A DNA stretch of 64,000 bases, taken from positions 267,105,687 through 267,169,686 of the forward strand of contig NC_061510.1 of assembly GCF_022539505.1 (NCBI RefSeq). The letters run 5' to 3'. The notes under the pieces are model-generated. The model saw only the letters and a list, made by a program, of their open reading frames with translations, was not told the DNA's origin and did not search any database. Of the stretch, positions 1 through 10,392 are shown one piece after another. The position numbers were made by a program, and so were the translations under genes. Each line of letters starts with the position of its first letter. Positions within the stretch are counted from its first letter, which is position 1. The DNA comes from Lolium rigidum. Its lineage: Eukaryota; Streptophyta; Magnoliopsida; Poales; Poaceae.

Positions 1-1343
1 CATCAGCAAAGATAGTCTCAGATACCAGAAGGAGTAGTAGTAGACTAGTAGTTGATGTTATCAAGTTGACTCACTCACTTGGATTCTTGAATCTCGCCAT
101 TCATTTTCTCCTTTGAAAACTAACAGGTTTAAAGAATATATACATAGCACCCGTCAATTCTGCTTGGACTTTGAAGGGTAGTTCACACTACCCATCAGCA
201 AGCTGGTCTGAGAAGTACTGATAGTAGACTAGTTGTTGATTTGATCAATTGCTCTGCTTTGTCGTGATGAAAATTCTCATCGTTTGACCAAGTAGTAACA
301 GTATTTGTGGAAGCAGAGAGTGACAGGAATGTCTTGACTTGCGACTTTTTCATTTAGAGCTTCAGGGGCAGAGAGGACGGGTTCTTAGATTGGGATACAG
401 TTTTCCTAAATACTGATACGTGAGTTTTTTTAGAAGCATCTATGTGAGATTACGTTTTAGGAACACGAAAGATAAGACATAATCACATAAACACGCACAC
501 TATGGCTAACACAATAGTCAGTACTTGTAAGGCAGAAAGGACACACCAATTGTTGAGTTATGACCGCATGGCTTAGGCTCAAGTTGGCCTTGTTGTAGTC
601 TGCTGTGCATGTGCTAAACTTTCCAATGCAATTTATTGGGCCGATGGGTTTATCATGATCAACTGCACTACCAACATGCTTATGCTCGGTTTGGCATTGT
701 AGTGGATCATAGTCATTGCGGTGGACTAAAATAATCTCATGTGGCTAACAAGATTTTTCCATATTACATCTTGTTAAATCAGTCTTCAAAATACTTTGTA
801 GGTGGTAGCATATTATAGAAAACGCTTATGCTATTTCTAACTGATTGAGAAATTACTATTTCAAAGTTGCCACCGAGAATCGTCTTAGCAGACTTCAGAA
901 TTTGTGCAAGTGCAGAAAGGAGGAAAATTTAGTCACTCTATAAATTAAATTCACCACAAAATAGTCTACCTATAAATTGAGATTACCATAAAACAAGACC
1001 TATAAATTTGGTCAAGGGTCAAAGCATGCATGCTAAGATTGACCAAACATGTAAAAGAAAATATTAACATTTACAATATTTTGTAAATGCACTATCAAAA
1101 TTAATGTATTGTGCGATGAATCTGTTGATATTGATTTGGTATTGTAGATATTCAGATTTTTGTTTAAAAACACGGTTAACCTTGGACAATATGGAGTTTT
1201 AACTAAATGTATATGCCTTTGTTTAGGGAGTAGCACTGATGCGGTTCTTTGCATTGCATGAGTACATACACCAGTGTTTAAAGTGCCTTTATGTTACTAG
1301 TCCTATGTAGCTAAACTGAGGAATTAGTTAGTTAACAGCAACA
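1..1343. other. Intergenic spacer
   Basis: This AT-rich stretch has no long open frame that resembles a known protein, no paired terminal inverted repeats and no RNA gene that I can recognise. The short open frames on either strand look random. It lies upstream of the truncated transporter sequence and does not contain the missing N-terminal coding part of that gene. Confidence 0.5.
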
Positions 1344-1346
1344 GTG

Positions 1347-1421
1347 GAAGTGTTCGACGAAATTCTCAGTAGAAGTGTTCGACGAAATTATCAGTAGAAG
1401 TGTTGGACGAGATTATCATGA
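1347..1421. repeat. Three tandem 25-bp repeats at the edge of the transporter fragment
   Basis: Three direct copies of a 25-bp unit beginning GAAGTGTTCGACGAAATT lie at 1347-1371, 1372-1396 and 1397-1421; the third is the most diverged. A shorter piece of the same unit (GACGAAATTCTC) recurs at about 1448-1459, just before transporter coding similarity begins. Such short patchwork repeats beside a gene breakpoint resemble filler DNA from break repair, but this is an inference. They could equally be an ordinary intronic minisatellite. Confidence 0.75.
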
Positions 1422-1465
1422 AGAATCGTCTTGGATGCTCTATCACTGACGAAATTCTCGTGCAG

Positions 1466-2832
1466 GGGGTTCGTTCGCCTACCTCCGGGTGGAGCTGGGC
1501 GACTTCATGGCGTTCGTGGGCGCGGGCAACATCCTGCTGGAGTACTGCATCGGCGGCGCGGCGGTGGCGCGCGCGTGGACGTCCTACTTCGCGACGCTGC
1601 TCAACCAAGAGCCCGACCGGTTCCGCATCCACGCCACCTCACTCCACGAGGACTACTCCCGCCTCGACCCCATCGCCGTCGTCGTCATCGTGCTCATCTG
1701 CGCCTTCGCCGTCATCAGCACCAAGGGCTCCTCCCGCTTCAACTACATCCTCTCCATCGTCCACATCGGGGTCATCCTCTTCATCATCGTCGCCGGGCTC
1801 ACCAAGGCCGACACCGCCAACATGCGCGACTTCACGCACTTTGGTGCCCGCGGCATCTTCGCAGCCTCCGCGGTGCTCTTCTTCGCCTACATCGGCTTCG
1901 ACGCCGTCAGCACCATGGCCGAGGAGACCAAGAACCCGGCGCGCGACATCCCCATCGGCCTCGTGGGCTCAATGGCCATCACCACGGGGCTCTACTGCGT
2001 CCTCGCTGTCACGCTCTGCCTCATGGTGCCGTTCGCCGAGATCGATAAGGACGCGCCCTTCTCCGTCGCCTTCTCCCAGAGGGGCATGAACTGGGCCAAG
2101 TACATCGTGGCCTTCGGCGCCCTCAAGGGGATGACCACCGTGCTGCTCGTCAGCGCCGTCGGCCAGGCGCGCTACCTCACCCACATCGCCCGCACGCACA
2201 TGATGCCGCCCTGGCTCGCGCAGGTGCACCCCAGGACCGGCACGCCAGTCAACGCCACCGTCGTCATGCTCTTCGCCACCGCCGTCATCGCCTTCTTCAC
2301 CGACCTCGCCATCCTCTCCAACCTCCTCTCCATCTCCACGCTCTTCATCTTCATGCTCGTCGCCGTCTCGCTGCTCGTCCGGCGTTACTACGTCACCGGC
2401 GAGACCACAGCCGCCAACCGCAACAAGCTCGTCGTGTGCATCGTAGCCATTCTGCTGTCGTCGATCGCGACGGCGACGTACTGGGGGCTGGACCGCAAGA
2501 GCTGGGTGCCGTACGCCGTGACGGTCCCTGCGTGGCTCGTGGCCACGGCGTGCCTGTGGGCGTTCGTGCCGCAGGCGAGGACGCCCAAGCTGTGGGGGAC
2601 ACCGCTTGTGCCATGGCTGCCGTCGGTGTCCATCGCCATGAACATCTTCCTGCTCGGCTCCATCGACGCCAAGTCGTTCGAGCGGTTCGGGTTTTGGACC
2701 GCGGGGCTGCTCGTGTACTACATCTTCATTGGGTTGCACGCGTCTTACGACGAGTCCAAAGCGCTTGCCGCCGAGACCGCGGCCCGCAAGGTGGAGGACG
2801 GACAGATGGCGCCGCCGACCAACAGCAAGTGA
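1466..2832 (+). CDS. Cationic amino acid transporter (CAT/APC superfamily), 3' part only
   Basis: The reading frame encodes about 455 residues of a plant cationic amino acid transporter, an integral membrane permease that moves arginine, lysine and related amino acids across the plasma or vacuolar membrane. Similarity starts at GGSFAYLRVELGDF, normally around residue 130-150 of a roughly 590-residue protein, and runs to the natural stop at 2830-2832. Visible landmarks are the GNILLEY helix, the STKGSSRFNYI loop, GFDAVSTMAEETKNPARDIP after a long helix, and about ten further hydrophobic segments to a hydrophilic tail ending PPTNSK. The first three or so helices are absent. A TGCAG before 1466 could be a splice acceptor, so this may be a last exon whose first exon lies outside or was lost. 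No in-frame ATG occurs before the one at 1507. The frame is intact, which suggests recent truncation or a real downstream exon. The GC-rich third positions contrast with the flanks. Confidence 0.82.
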
Positions 2833-3530
2833 TTAATAGTGTATCATCAGCGCGGTCCGGTCCGATCTATCTGTGGAGGATTACAACGTGTGTGACGTGA
2901 CATTGCGAATTATAGTGTTGATGGTATTGTACAGTTACTTCAGTATGATATGCACGAACCAGAACTTACTTGTGCCATGTTGTTTAGGATGCCATTGCCA
3001 AGGTATATTTCTTCAAAAACTATAGTGGAGTGGTGTGGTCATTAACCTTTCGAACCCTTGCCAAACTACAAGTCCAAGTGTTTAAGATGTACGTTAGTTT
3101 TTGTGAAAAAGCTACTGTCTAAAATAGCACACGAGCAAGTCTCGGCAGCAGCGACGGTATACCTGTCCATATATTTGGAGAGCTTTAAGATTACAGTTTT
3201 GTCAGTTCTGGTGGCCCGAGAATTGAGGTAAAGCTCAGCAAGGTACCCAGCCGTTGGATTTGTATTGATTCATGCTAACAAGTGCGTTGCAACTAAGATT
3301 TTCATAGGAAAGCTCTTCGAATTTTATCAATGGCATTAAACAGCCAAGGAGGCGAGCCGGGTCTAAGGACACTAGATGGAAGATAGCAATTGCCGAAAGA
3401 ACGGACTGAACTAGGAATATCATGCCACCATGAGTAAGCCTCGACCTTTTAAGGCTAAATAGAATCTTCCGTCAATAGCTCGCTAAATAGCGCTTAAACT
3501 CTATATAGTGCTAAAAGATAGGGAGTGGTG
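2833..3530. other. Spacer downstream of the transporter fragment
   Basis: I see no gene here. The first 150 bases would be the 3' untranslated region if the transporter is expressed. Around 3475-3520 there is a short stretch rich in the words CGCTA and TAGCG, a motif style seen again at 4100-4180 and 60180-60290. These probably represent decayed repeats that I cannot classify. Confidence 0.4.
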
Positions 3531-3902
3531 TTCGGCACATGGGAGCATATGCTCCCTTTATTTTGAAAGCATGTTACACATATTTTGAAATTTTAAAAAA
3601 AATTGAAACGAAAAATTCACATGTACATTTTCACGTGCTACGAGCTCACAAAGTTGTTTCGTGAAAAATCAACTTATCATGTGACTTGTGTAAAAAAACA
3701 AAATTTAATGCTAAAAACAAGGCTTTTCAGAAGATAAATTAACTCTTTTTTACATAGACCACAAAAAATATTAGTTTCTCACAAAACTTGACGAACGCAT
3801 ATATATCATGAAGATATACATGTAGATTTTTTTATCAAAAATTTTCGACATTTCGAAATATAATATTTTGGTAGAGGGACCATATGCACCTGGGAGCCGA
3901 AT
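3531..3902. mobile_element. MITE-like element with imperfect terminal inverted repeats
   Basis: The left end (3531-3556) and the reverse complement of the right end (3877-3902) match over about 26 positions with several mismatches. Both start TTCGGC and both carry a GCATATG core followed by CTCCC or GTCCC. The interior is AT-rich and non-coding. Size, structure and composition fit a non-autonomous DNA transposon. I could not identify a convincing target-site duplication, so the superfamily is left open. Confidence 0.5.
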
Positions 3903-4179
3903 TGAATTTCCGTAGCGCTATATTTAAATTTGAAAGTTAGACCTGGATATGTAATGTATTTATAAACTACTTCTATTACTACAATCATCATTATTGTTTA
4001 GTACAAGTTTGTAATAACATTGAATTTCTTGTCATATTTATAGACGATATGAATATTTGATGCCTAATTTTTCTAGGAATGTTTTTGTTCGTAGAAAACT
4101 CTAAATGGTTTAGCTTCGCTATAGTTTTCTTAGCGGGATGAAATAGTCGTTTCTAAGACGCATATCCCGCTATGTTAAA

Positions 4180-5570
4180 CCGTAGTAGCCAGGTTCACAC
4201 ACGTCGGGGGCTTAGGCAAGGGATCCGCTACCTCCGCTACTTTTTGACCTTACTGTTGATGTATTGTCAATTCTTATCGGTAGAACGGTGGACCAAAGAC
4301 CCAAGGTTTACTCACTGGACATGCTTGTCATCTAGTAGAGAAAGGCGTGTTGATTCTGCAATATGCATATGACACAATTTTATATACTACAAGATGACTT
4401 AGAGCAGGCTAGGAAATTGAAATTTATATTATGCCTCTTTGAAAAAATGTTCGGCCTTAAAATAAACTTCCACAAAAGTGAGGTTTATTGTATAGGCGGG
4501 GCGAACGAAAGGAGACAAAGTTTCGAGGAGATTTTCACTTGTAAAGTCGGATCTCTCCCAACGAAATATTTGGGTGTTCCTGCCGACGAGAAACGATTGA
4601 AGAATAGTGATTGGGACCCTTGTGGAGAGAAATTGGAGAAAAATTAAATTGTTGGTATGGAAAAAACTTGTCCATTGGTGGAAGAACTTTACTTATTAAC
4701 ACCTCCCTTTCTAGCATCCTACTGTATATGCTCTCCTTCTATAGAATCCCTGTGGGGAAATGAAAGAAATTTGATAAATATAGATCAAGTTTCTTGTGGA
4801 GTGGGAAGAAAGATAAGAAAAAATATCACCTGATCAATTAGAAAACTGTTTAATGAGAAAGGTTTCTGGCAAACTATTCTGGAAAATATATACCTTAAGA
4901 ATACCACCATGGGGCAATGCACATAGAAAGTTGGGGATTCCCACTTCTGGCAGGGCCTTATGGAAGTAAAACCTCTTTTCTTATCATGTTGTAATTTCAA
5001 AGTGGGAAATGGTGCTAAAATAAGATTCTAGGAGGACGCCTGGATCACAGATACAACTTTGGCATCTAATTTCCCTAGATTGTATGCTATTTGTAATAAT
5101 CGCAACATCACTATCCAGAAAGCATCTCCTCCAACTCTGAATTCTCTAAGTTTTCGAAGAACTCTTGTGGGTGAGAGACTAGCTGAATGGAACAAACTGA
5201 TAGAGCAATGTAGGGATGTGAATTTGAATAATGAGGAAGACATGTTGGTTTGACTCATGTCCTCCTCTAAACAATTCTCGGTTAAATCCTTTTACCTTGC
5301 TATGCAGAATTTTGGTTTCCACCATATAATTTCATGTGGAAAATTAAAATTGCTTTGAGAGTGAACTTTTTTGTTGCTTGTTTTGAAAAAAAAAAGGCAT
5401 TCTAATGAAAGATGTCCTTCTAAATAGAGGAGGAAAATTTAATAAGAACTGTTTATTTTGTGGACAGGAAGAGAATATCAACCATCTCTTATTTTTCTGT
5501 CCATTAGCTCGTTACATTTGGAATATTGTGAGTTGTGCAAGTGGACTTAAGTGCCAGTTTGCAATGTTCA
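4180..5570 (+). pseudogene. Decayed LINE (L1-type) reverse transcriptase and zinc-finger tail
   Basis: Pieces in different frames line up in the correct order with the ORF2 of plant L1 LINEs. A GLRQG-type segment lies near 4206. The catalytic box is at 4362-4373, followed by the LKINFHKSEV block (about 4450-4485) and LPTKYLGVP (about 4557-4583). A region with GERLAEWNKLI lies near 5170-5205, and a C-terminal zinc-binding segment with LFCGQEENINHLLFFCPLA at about 5454-5510. Several frameshifts and stops separate them. The catalytic YADD box reads YAYD, so the first active-site aspartate is lost. No poly(A) tail is visible because unrelated sequence begins near 5575. This is an old, inactive fragment. 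Confidence 0.85.
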
Positions 5571-5574
5571 AAAA

Positions 5575-5767
5575 ATCGGCCAAGATGCCGATTTATCGGC
5601 CGGTTAATCGTGAATCGGGTGGTAACCCAAAAGATTTTGCCATATCGGCTAATTTATCTTCTGCACCGATATTTTAGCTGATTTTCAGTCAGGTAGCTGA
5701 TATTTCTCCCGATTTTCATTCAGAGGGCCGATAATTCGGTTGTTTTTCAATGAAATTTCGCTAAAAT
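5575..5767. repeat. Segment rich in ATCGGC-type words
   Basis: The words ATCGGC, GCCGAT and CCGATA recur many times over about 190 bases in both orientations between two LINE remnants. No coding sense or terminal repeats are evident. It is probably a decayed repetitive element, and I cannot name the family. Confidence 0.35.
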
Positions 5768-5814
5768 TCGAGGGCGAGTAGGAACTAAGCTTGGGGATGC
5801 TTGATACGTCTCCA
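5768..5814 (-). repeat. 47-bp scar of an Athila-like LTR/internal junction
   Basis: This stretch is the reverse complement of 48855-48901 over 47 bases. It contains the last 13 or so bases of an Athila-like LTR as seen on that plus strand (ending CGTATCA), then the start of the adjoining internal region with the AAGCTTGGGG purine-rich tract. It abuts LINE coding sequence directly, so almost all of the retroelement is missing. It looks like a deletion or repair scar. Confidence 0.8.
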
Positions 5815-6690
5815 GAAACCATCAGGACCCGGGGCTTTATTATGTTCCATTTGGGAAACCGCTTTATTAACTTCCTCCTCTTGGTAAGGGGCTGTAAAAA
5901 TAGCGTTCTCTTCCTGAGACATTTGGGGTATATCAGCTATTTGAGACTCATCGAGAGTGAAGGAACTTTCAACAGGAGGACCAAATAGATTCTTATAATA
6001 ATTAGTGATGTAGGATTTGAGTTGTTCATGGCCTTCAATTAAACCCTCGTCTTGTACCAGAGATTGAATACGTTTTTTCCTGTGACGGCCATTGGCAATC
6101 CCATGAAAATATCTCGTATTAGAATCTCCTTCCATGATGAATTGGGCTTTTGAACGCTGATACCATTTCAACTCTTCTTCCCGAAGAAGACTCGCTATCT
6201 GAGTATTGGATTGCATTTTCAACTCCAATTCAATACTCGTTAACGGTCTCACTTCAGCAAGCGTTTCAAGCTCATCAATGATATTCGATGAGCGAAACTT
6301 CTCCTTTTTAAGAACACCAGCTGTATGACTAGCCCATCCAGAAAGGTGTTTGCGAAGAGCTCGCATCTTTTTATTCCACCTTATAACCGGATTGCTGCCA
6401 TATACTGGTCTTTCCCATACATTCTTAACCATATCATGGAACCCTTCCCGCTGTAACCATCCAAGTTTAAACTTAAATGGTTTCTTCGACATCGGTCTTG
6501 GTAATCCGGTAGTTAAGAGTATAGGAGCATGATCCGATAGTTTTTCAATACGTTCTAGCGCTCGCACCGATACCATCGGGAATTTATCCTCCCAACTGGC
6601 GTCCATTAGCACGCGATCTAGTTTCTCGTATGTTGGGTCAGGCTGTTAGCCCATGTAAACTGCCGGCCAATCATCTTAAAAATCAAAGAC
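5815..6690 (-). pseudogene. LINE fragment: end of endonuclease and start of reverse transcriptase
   Basis: On the minus strand the frame from about 6612 to 5815 encodes the segment of a plant L1-type ORF2 between the apurinic endonuclease and the reverse transcriptase. SDHAPILL marks the end of the endonuclease domain. WYQRSKAQFIMEGDSNTRYFH is the linker, and NKAPGPDGF is the first RT block. It stops just after that block, where the 47-bp Athila scar begins. Upstream (6612-6690) a further endonuclease piece, GRQFTWANS, is readable in another frame, so at least one frameshift is present. The domain order is consistent with a LINE broken by rearrangement. It is inactive because the catalytic RT core is missing. 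Confidence 0.88.
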
Positions 6691-8740
6691 AAATAAGAAG
6701 TACAAAGGAGCAAGTACTAAACAACGAAGTTCGGGAACTCTTTGCGGCATATAGAGCATATAAAGTGGAAAACTCTATATGACATCAGGTTGATGCTACA
6801 GCGGGTTCAACCACGCACACACCACCTGCTCTAGCACAGCCTTCTTCCTCGTGTCGCTCACCCACAATAGCTCCTTCCCGCACGCCTGATGCACCTCTCC
6901 TGCGAGCTCCGCTAACTACATAGGTGTTTCTGTAATGTTACATAGGTGTTTCTGTATTGTTGGATGAGTTAGATAAAAAGTTATATGTATGGCAGAAAAA
7001 TATTGTAAAACGATGTCGCATAAAAAAATGCTACATACAAAAAAAAATATTTTGCATCATTGACGAGAGTTTTTGCGGCATAACCGGCTGTAGCTACAAC
7101 CGATGACTAGCGTTTGCCTTCTAGAAAGTAACAAGAATATTTGTTCTGATAAAACTATGTTTAATATCTAGGGATTAATGAAATTAGTGGCGAGCATGTT
7201 CAACTACCGATGTGGGCATGTTTATTTCTTGAAACTTGAGACGGGACGTCCTACCCAGCGTTCTGGTCCGTGGGCCTTCTATCATGTCCCATTTCCATAG
7301 TGTTGGGTCGGCCCATATGTAAATCTCGGGTGGAGAAAATTTCATTCCGCCTATTTTCTTCTTTCTGTTATCTCTGTCCTAAAATATTACAACCCTCTCA
7401 AAATAAATGTCACAACTTTTTTTTGGTACGAATACATCTATATGGATGCATCTAGACGTATTTTAATTAAATTTGTATTTAAATAAAGTTGCAGCACTTA
7501 TTTAAAAATGAAGGGAGTACAAGCTTTACATTTTACAACCGAACGGAGGTAGTAGTATTTTGCTTGAGCTCTTGTTTGAAGCTCCCGGCTGCAAAGTGAA
7601 GAAGGATTCATTTGTTTTTGTTCTGCTCGAAACTAGTGATTGAGGTGTGCAAATATCATTGCTTCCGCGCCGTTGTAACAATCGATCAGAGGTGTGTCCA
7701 TCTGTCATTTGGCAACCATGTTTTAATAGTCTGAGCAACCCAAGACGAGAATATTTCGCAGCTTTCCCCTTTCTCAGGGAACAATGCATAGTACCGGCAT
7801 ATTCTCCCTTCCGGCACCGGCAAGAAGACCACACCAGACGATGGAATTTCTCACAGCCGAACATGAAATTCATTCAGACCTGGATTTATTTTTCTCGGTG
7901 TTTTTTTGGGAATCCAGGAATTTTCTCCGAATTCCTGTAAATTTTATAGACCAGAAACTGGTCCTAAAATAAAATGGCAGGCGAAAAGGATCTCCCCTGA
8001 CTAACCAGGGCCTACATATGAAGTGTGCTTTTTTTTTTCCTTTAAACATGTTCTGGAGTTCGAGCTTAATTTAGTATTGCTCTGTCAGCCTAGGATTCTC
8101 ATGGAAAGCATGATGGAAATTATGTGATGATGTGTTTCTGCCAAGATTATCCAGGCACATATGGGATATGACCCACTGAGTTATCTTAAGCAAGCTGCAG
8201 AGAAGTGTGATTAGTTCTGTGGGGTGTTCGCGAAAGGTGAGACACACTGCCACACATGACATAGCTGGCACATGTACCTTTCCCTTAGGTCGCAAGTTAC
8301 TGAAAAAAAAAACCACACATACCTAGTACTAGTAAAATTCATCTATAATACTTGTGTTGTGTGCACTGAGAGACACCGAACCTCCACACTGACGCCTGTA
8401 ATAGTTTTCTTCTAACTATGTGTTTCAGTTATTTTAAGAACAATGGAGATTCATGGTTAATCTATATAGCCTGCTTGCAATGTTGGTAGGCATGAATCAC
8501 CTCTCGATGAGTTTCAAATTTATGTACATACGGCTAACCCTAAACTTGGAAGACACATATCAGGATTATTCGATTATTACTTTGTATTGTCTTTGATAGA
8601 AAATGTCTCAACTTGTGAAAAATTATTAGCCCAAAATGTATGTTCAATATTAATATGAACTTCTGGTTGACCAATTACACACGGAGCAATCCTGAACCGC
8701 TAGTAAAACATATCTCACAACGGGAACTGCCCTTGTTGTT
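6691..8740. other. AT-rich spacer
   Basis: I find no gene in this stretch. A possible half-decayed Stowaway-like end occurs near 7518 (AGGGAGTA). The remainder has only short random open frames and mononucleotide runs. Confidence 0.4.
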
Positions 8741-10392
8741 GACGCATATTTCATATATACCAACGGATATTTGTCCATGCCATCGCCAATATATCTCCAT
8801 ACGCCGAAAAATCTCTCGGCAAATAGAAGTCACCGGCATGTAGTCTGTATGCCAACGGCTACTTGACGCTCGGCATATACATGGTTGTTAGCAATGTGGA
8901 TTTCCATATGGCAACGACGTCCGCCGTTTGATGGGAGGTTGTCGGTGCTTGCTTGTATGTCGATGCTCCACATACGCCATATGCCAGGGGCAGCCATACA
9001 CACTTTTGGTTTTACTTTTTTTTTTTCATGCTACTATTATTTCCTAGGACCTAGTTCTTCTTCTTTTGAGTTTTCTTTGCATACTACTTTTATTTGCTGG
9101 CAACTATGACACATAAAATGATACGGTGCGAATATTTTTCATTTTTTTATTTATATTTAATTTTTATTCTCAAATTTGGTCTCACTCAAATGACACAATG
9201 AGAAAGGCCCACTTCGGTTCAATGGGAGGGAATCCTTTGATATCTTAGGCTCGTACGACCTACGCTAACACAACCAAGTAAAAAAACATTGGTCAAACAT
9301 CTTTCAAAGCCGGCCAAAGGGGTAGACCAAGCGGGCCCACGGATTAGGTGCTCTCCTGAAGCGGTGTTTCAGAGCACCGGAATCTCTCCAAATGTTGCAT
9401 GTGGCACTAACATGTACATGAGTTTTGTGTAAGGTGGAAAGATCCAATAGGTAGCTCCCAAGTGTGACACCCTCCGCCCGTCACACACAGGACTATCATG
9501 CGGGAAGGTTGTGCACTTAGAGGGGGCAAAACGCCTACTTCGGGTCGATGGGAGGAAATTTTTGAGAAATTGGGCCCAAATTTTCTTTTTTCTTGGTCCT
9601 AGGCCGACAACCACCCCCTCGGCTTACCCGGATCACGGAAGCCACCAACGTAGACATGTGCACATCTATGCCGATGGCTTACCTGTATCACGGAAGCCTC
9701 CCCTCAGCTTACCCAGATCATAAAAGCCACGAGGCGTGCTCACATGATCAATTATGTCGACAGCCTAGCCCTCGGCATACATGCCGAGACGTCAAACAAA
9801 TGGTGACATTACATTTTTTTTGCCGATGATTGTTGTTTGTCAAAGGCCACGCGCAGCACTCAGCATAGGTGGATATGTCGATTATATACGGTAGTTGTTG
9901 ACGAGACTGGCTTTTTAGAACCTGGGTACATGTGAACCCATTTTTTTTAAAATGCGTTTGTGATGTAAAAACATATTTTAAAAATCGAAACACAAAATGA
10001 ATGCAAAGGTGATCTCAAACATGTGCCCTGGACATGAGTTTCGTGACGAAAAAACCTTTTATTTTGCCTCGACAAAAAAGTGAAATTTTGCAGGGCTATA
10101 TAGCAGTATATATGTGACGTATTTTGTCTTTTTAGATTCTGAAATAAAAAAGTGGTTTCTCCGCGAAAACTTTCTACGCACACATGAAACATGCATACGT
10201 ACCCCGCTATTTTTATTTCAGAACTTTTTAACATTTGGAAAATGCATTTCTCACCTGGGTTCACGTGCACCCAGTTTCAACTGGGACTTTTCCAGTTGTT
10301 GACCGGATTGTTGCTGAAGGGCCTATGCTCAGGGCCAAATGGCCTTATGCCAACGGTTCAAGGCATTGGCATAGAAGTTGCTCCCTGTAGTG
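8740..10392 (-). mobile_element. Probable non-autonomous CACTA element, right end
   Basis: The sequence at 10374-10392 ends in CTCCCTGTAGTG, the reverse complement of a CACTACAGGGAG terminus typical of CACTA (En/Spm) transposons. Inward from it the words GGCATA and CGGCAT recur (around 8790-8990, 9640-9790 and 10350-10370), as expected for subterminal repeats. No transposase is recognisable and I did not find the matching left end, so the left boundary is a guess. A separate MITE lies inside it at 9922-10274. Confidence 0.45.
9922..10274. mobile_element. MITE with 19-bp terminal inverted repeats
   Basis: The left end CTGGGTACATGTGAACCCA (9922-9940) pairs with TGGGTTCACGTGCACCCAG (10256-10274) as an inverted repeat with only a few mismatches. 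The roughly 350-bp interior is AT-rich and non-coding. The element sits within the probable CACTA remnant, so it is probably a later insertion. No target duplication was clear to me. Confidence 0.6.

Noticed and set aside
1400..2089. Long plus-strand open frames overlapping the transporter in other frames, and a 256-codon minus-strand frame at 1969-2739
   Set aside because: They are shadows of a GC-rich coding region, rich in Ser, Arg and Pro, with no recognisable domain; the transporter frame explains the sequence.
7390..7520. Possible Stowaway MITE
   Set aside because: Only the right edge (AGGGAGTA) and weak pairing with an AATAAATG-type left side are visible; the left terminus and TA duplication are not clear.
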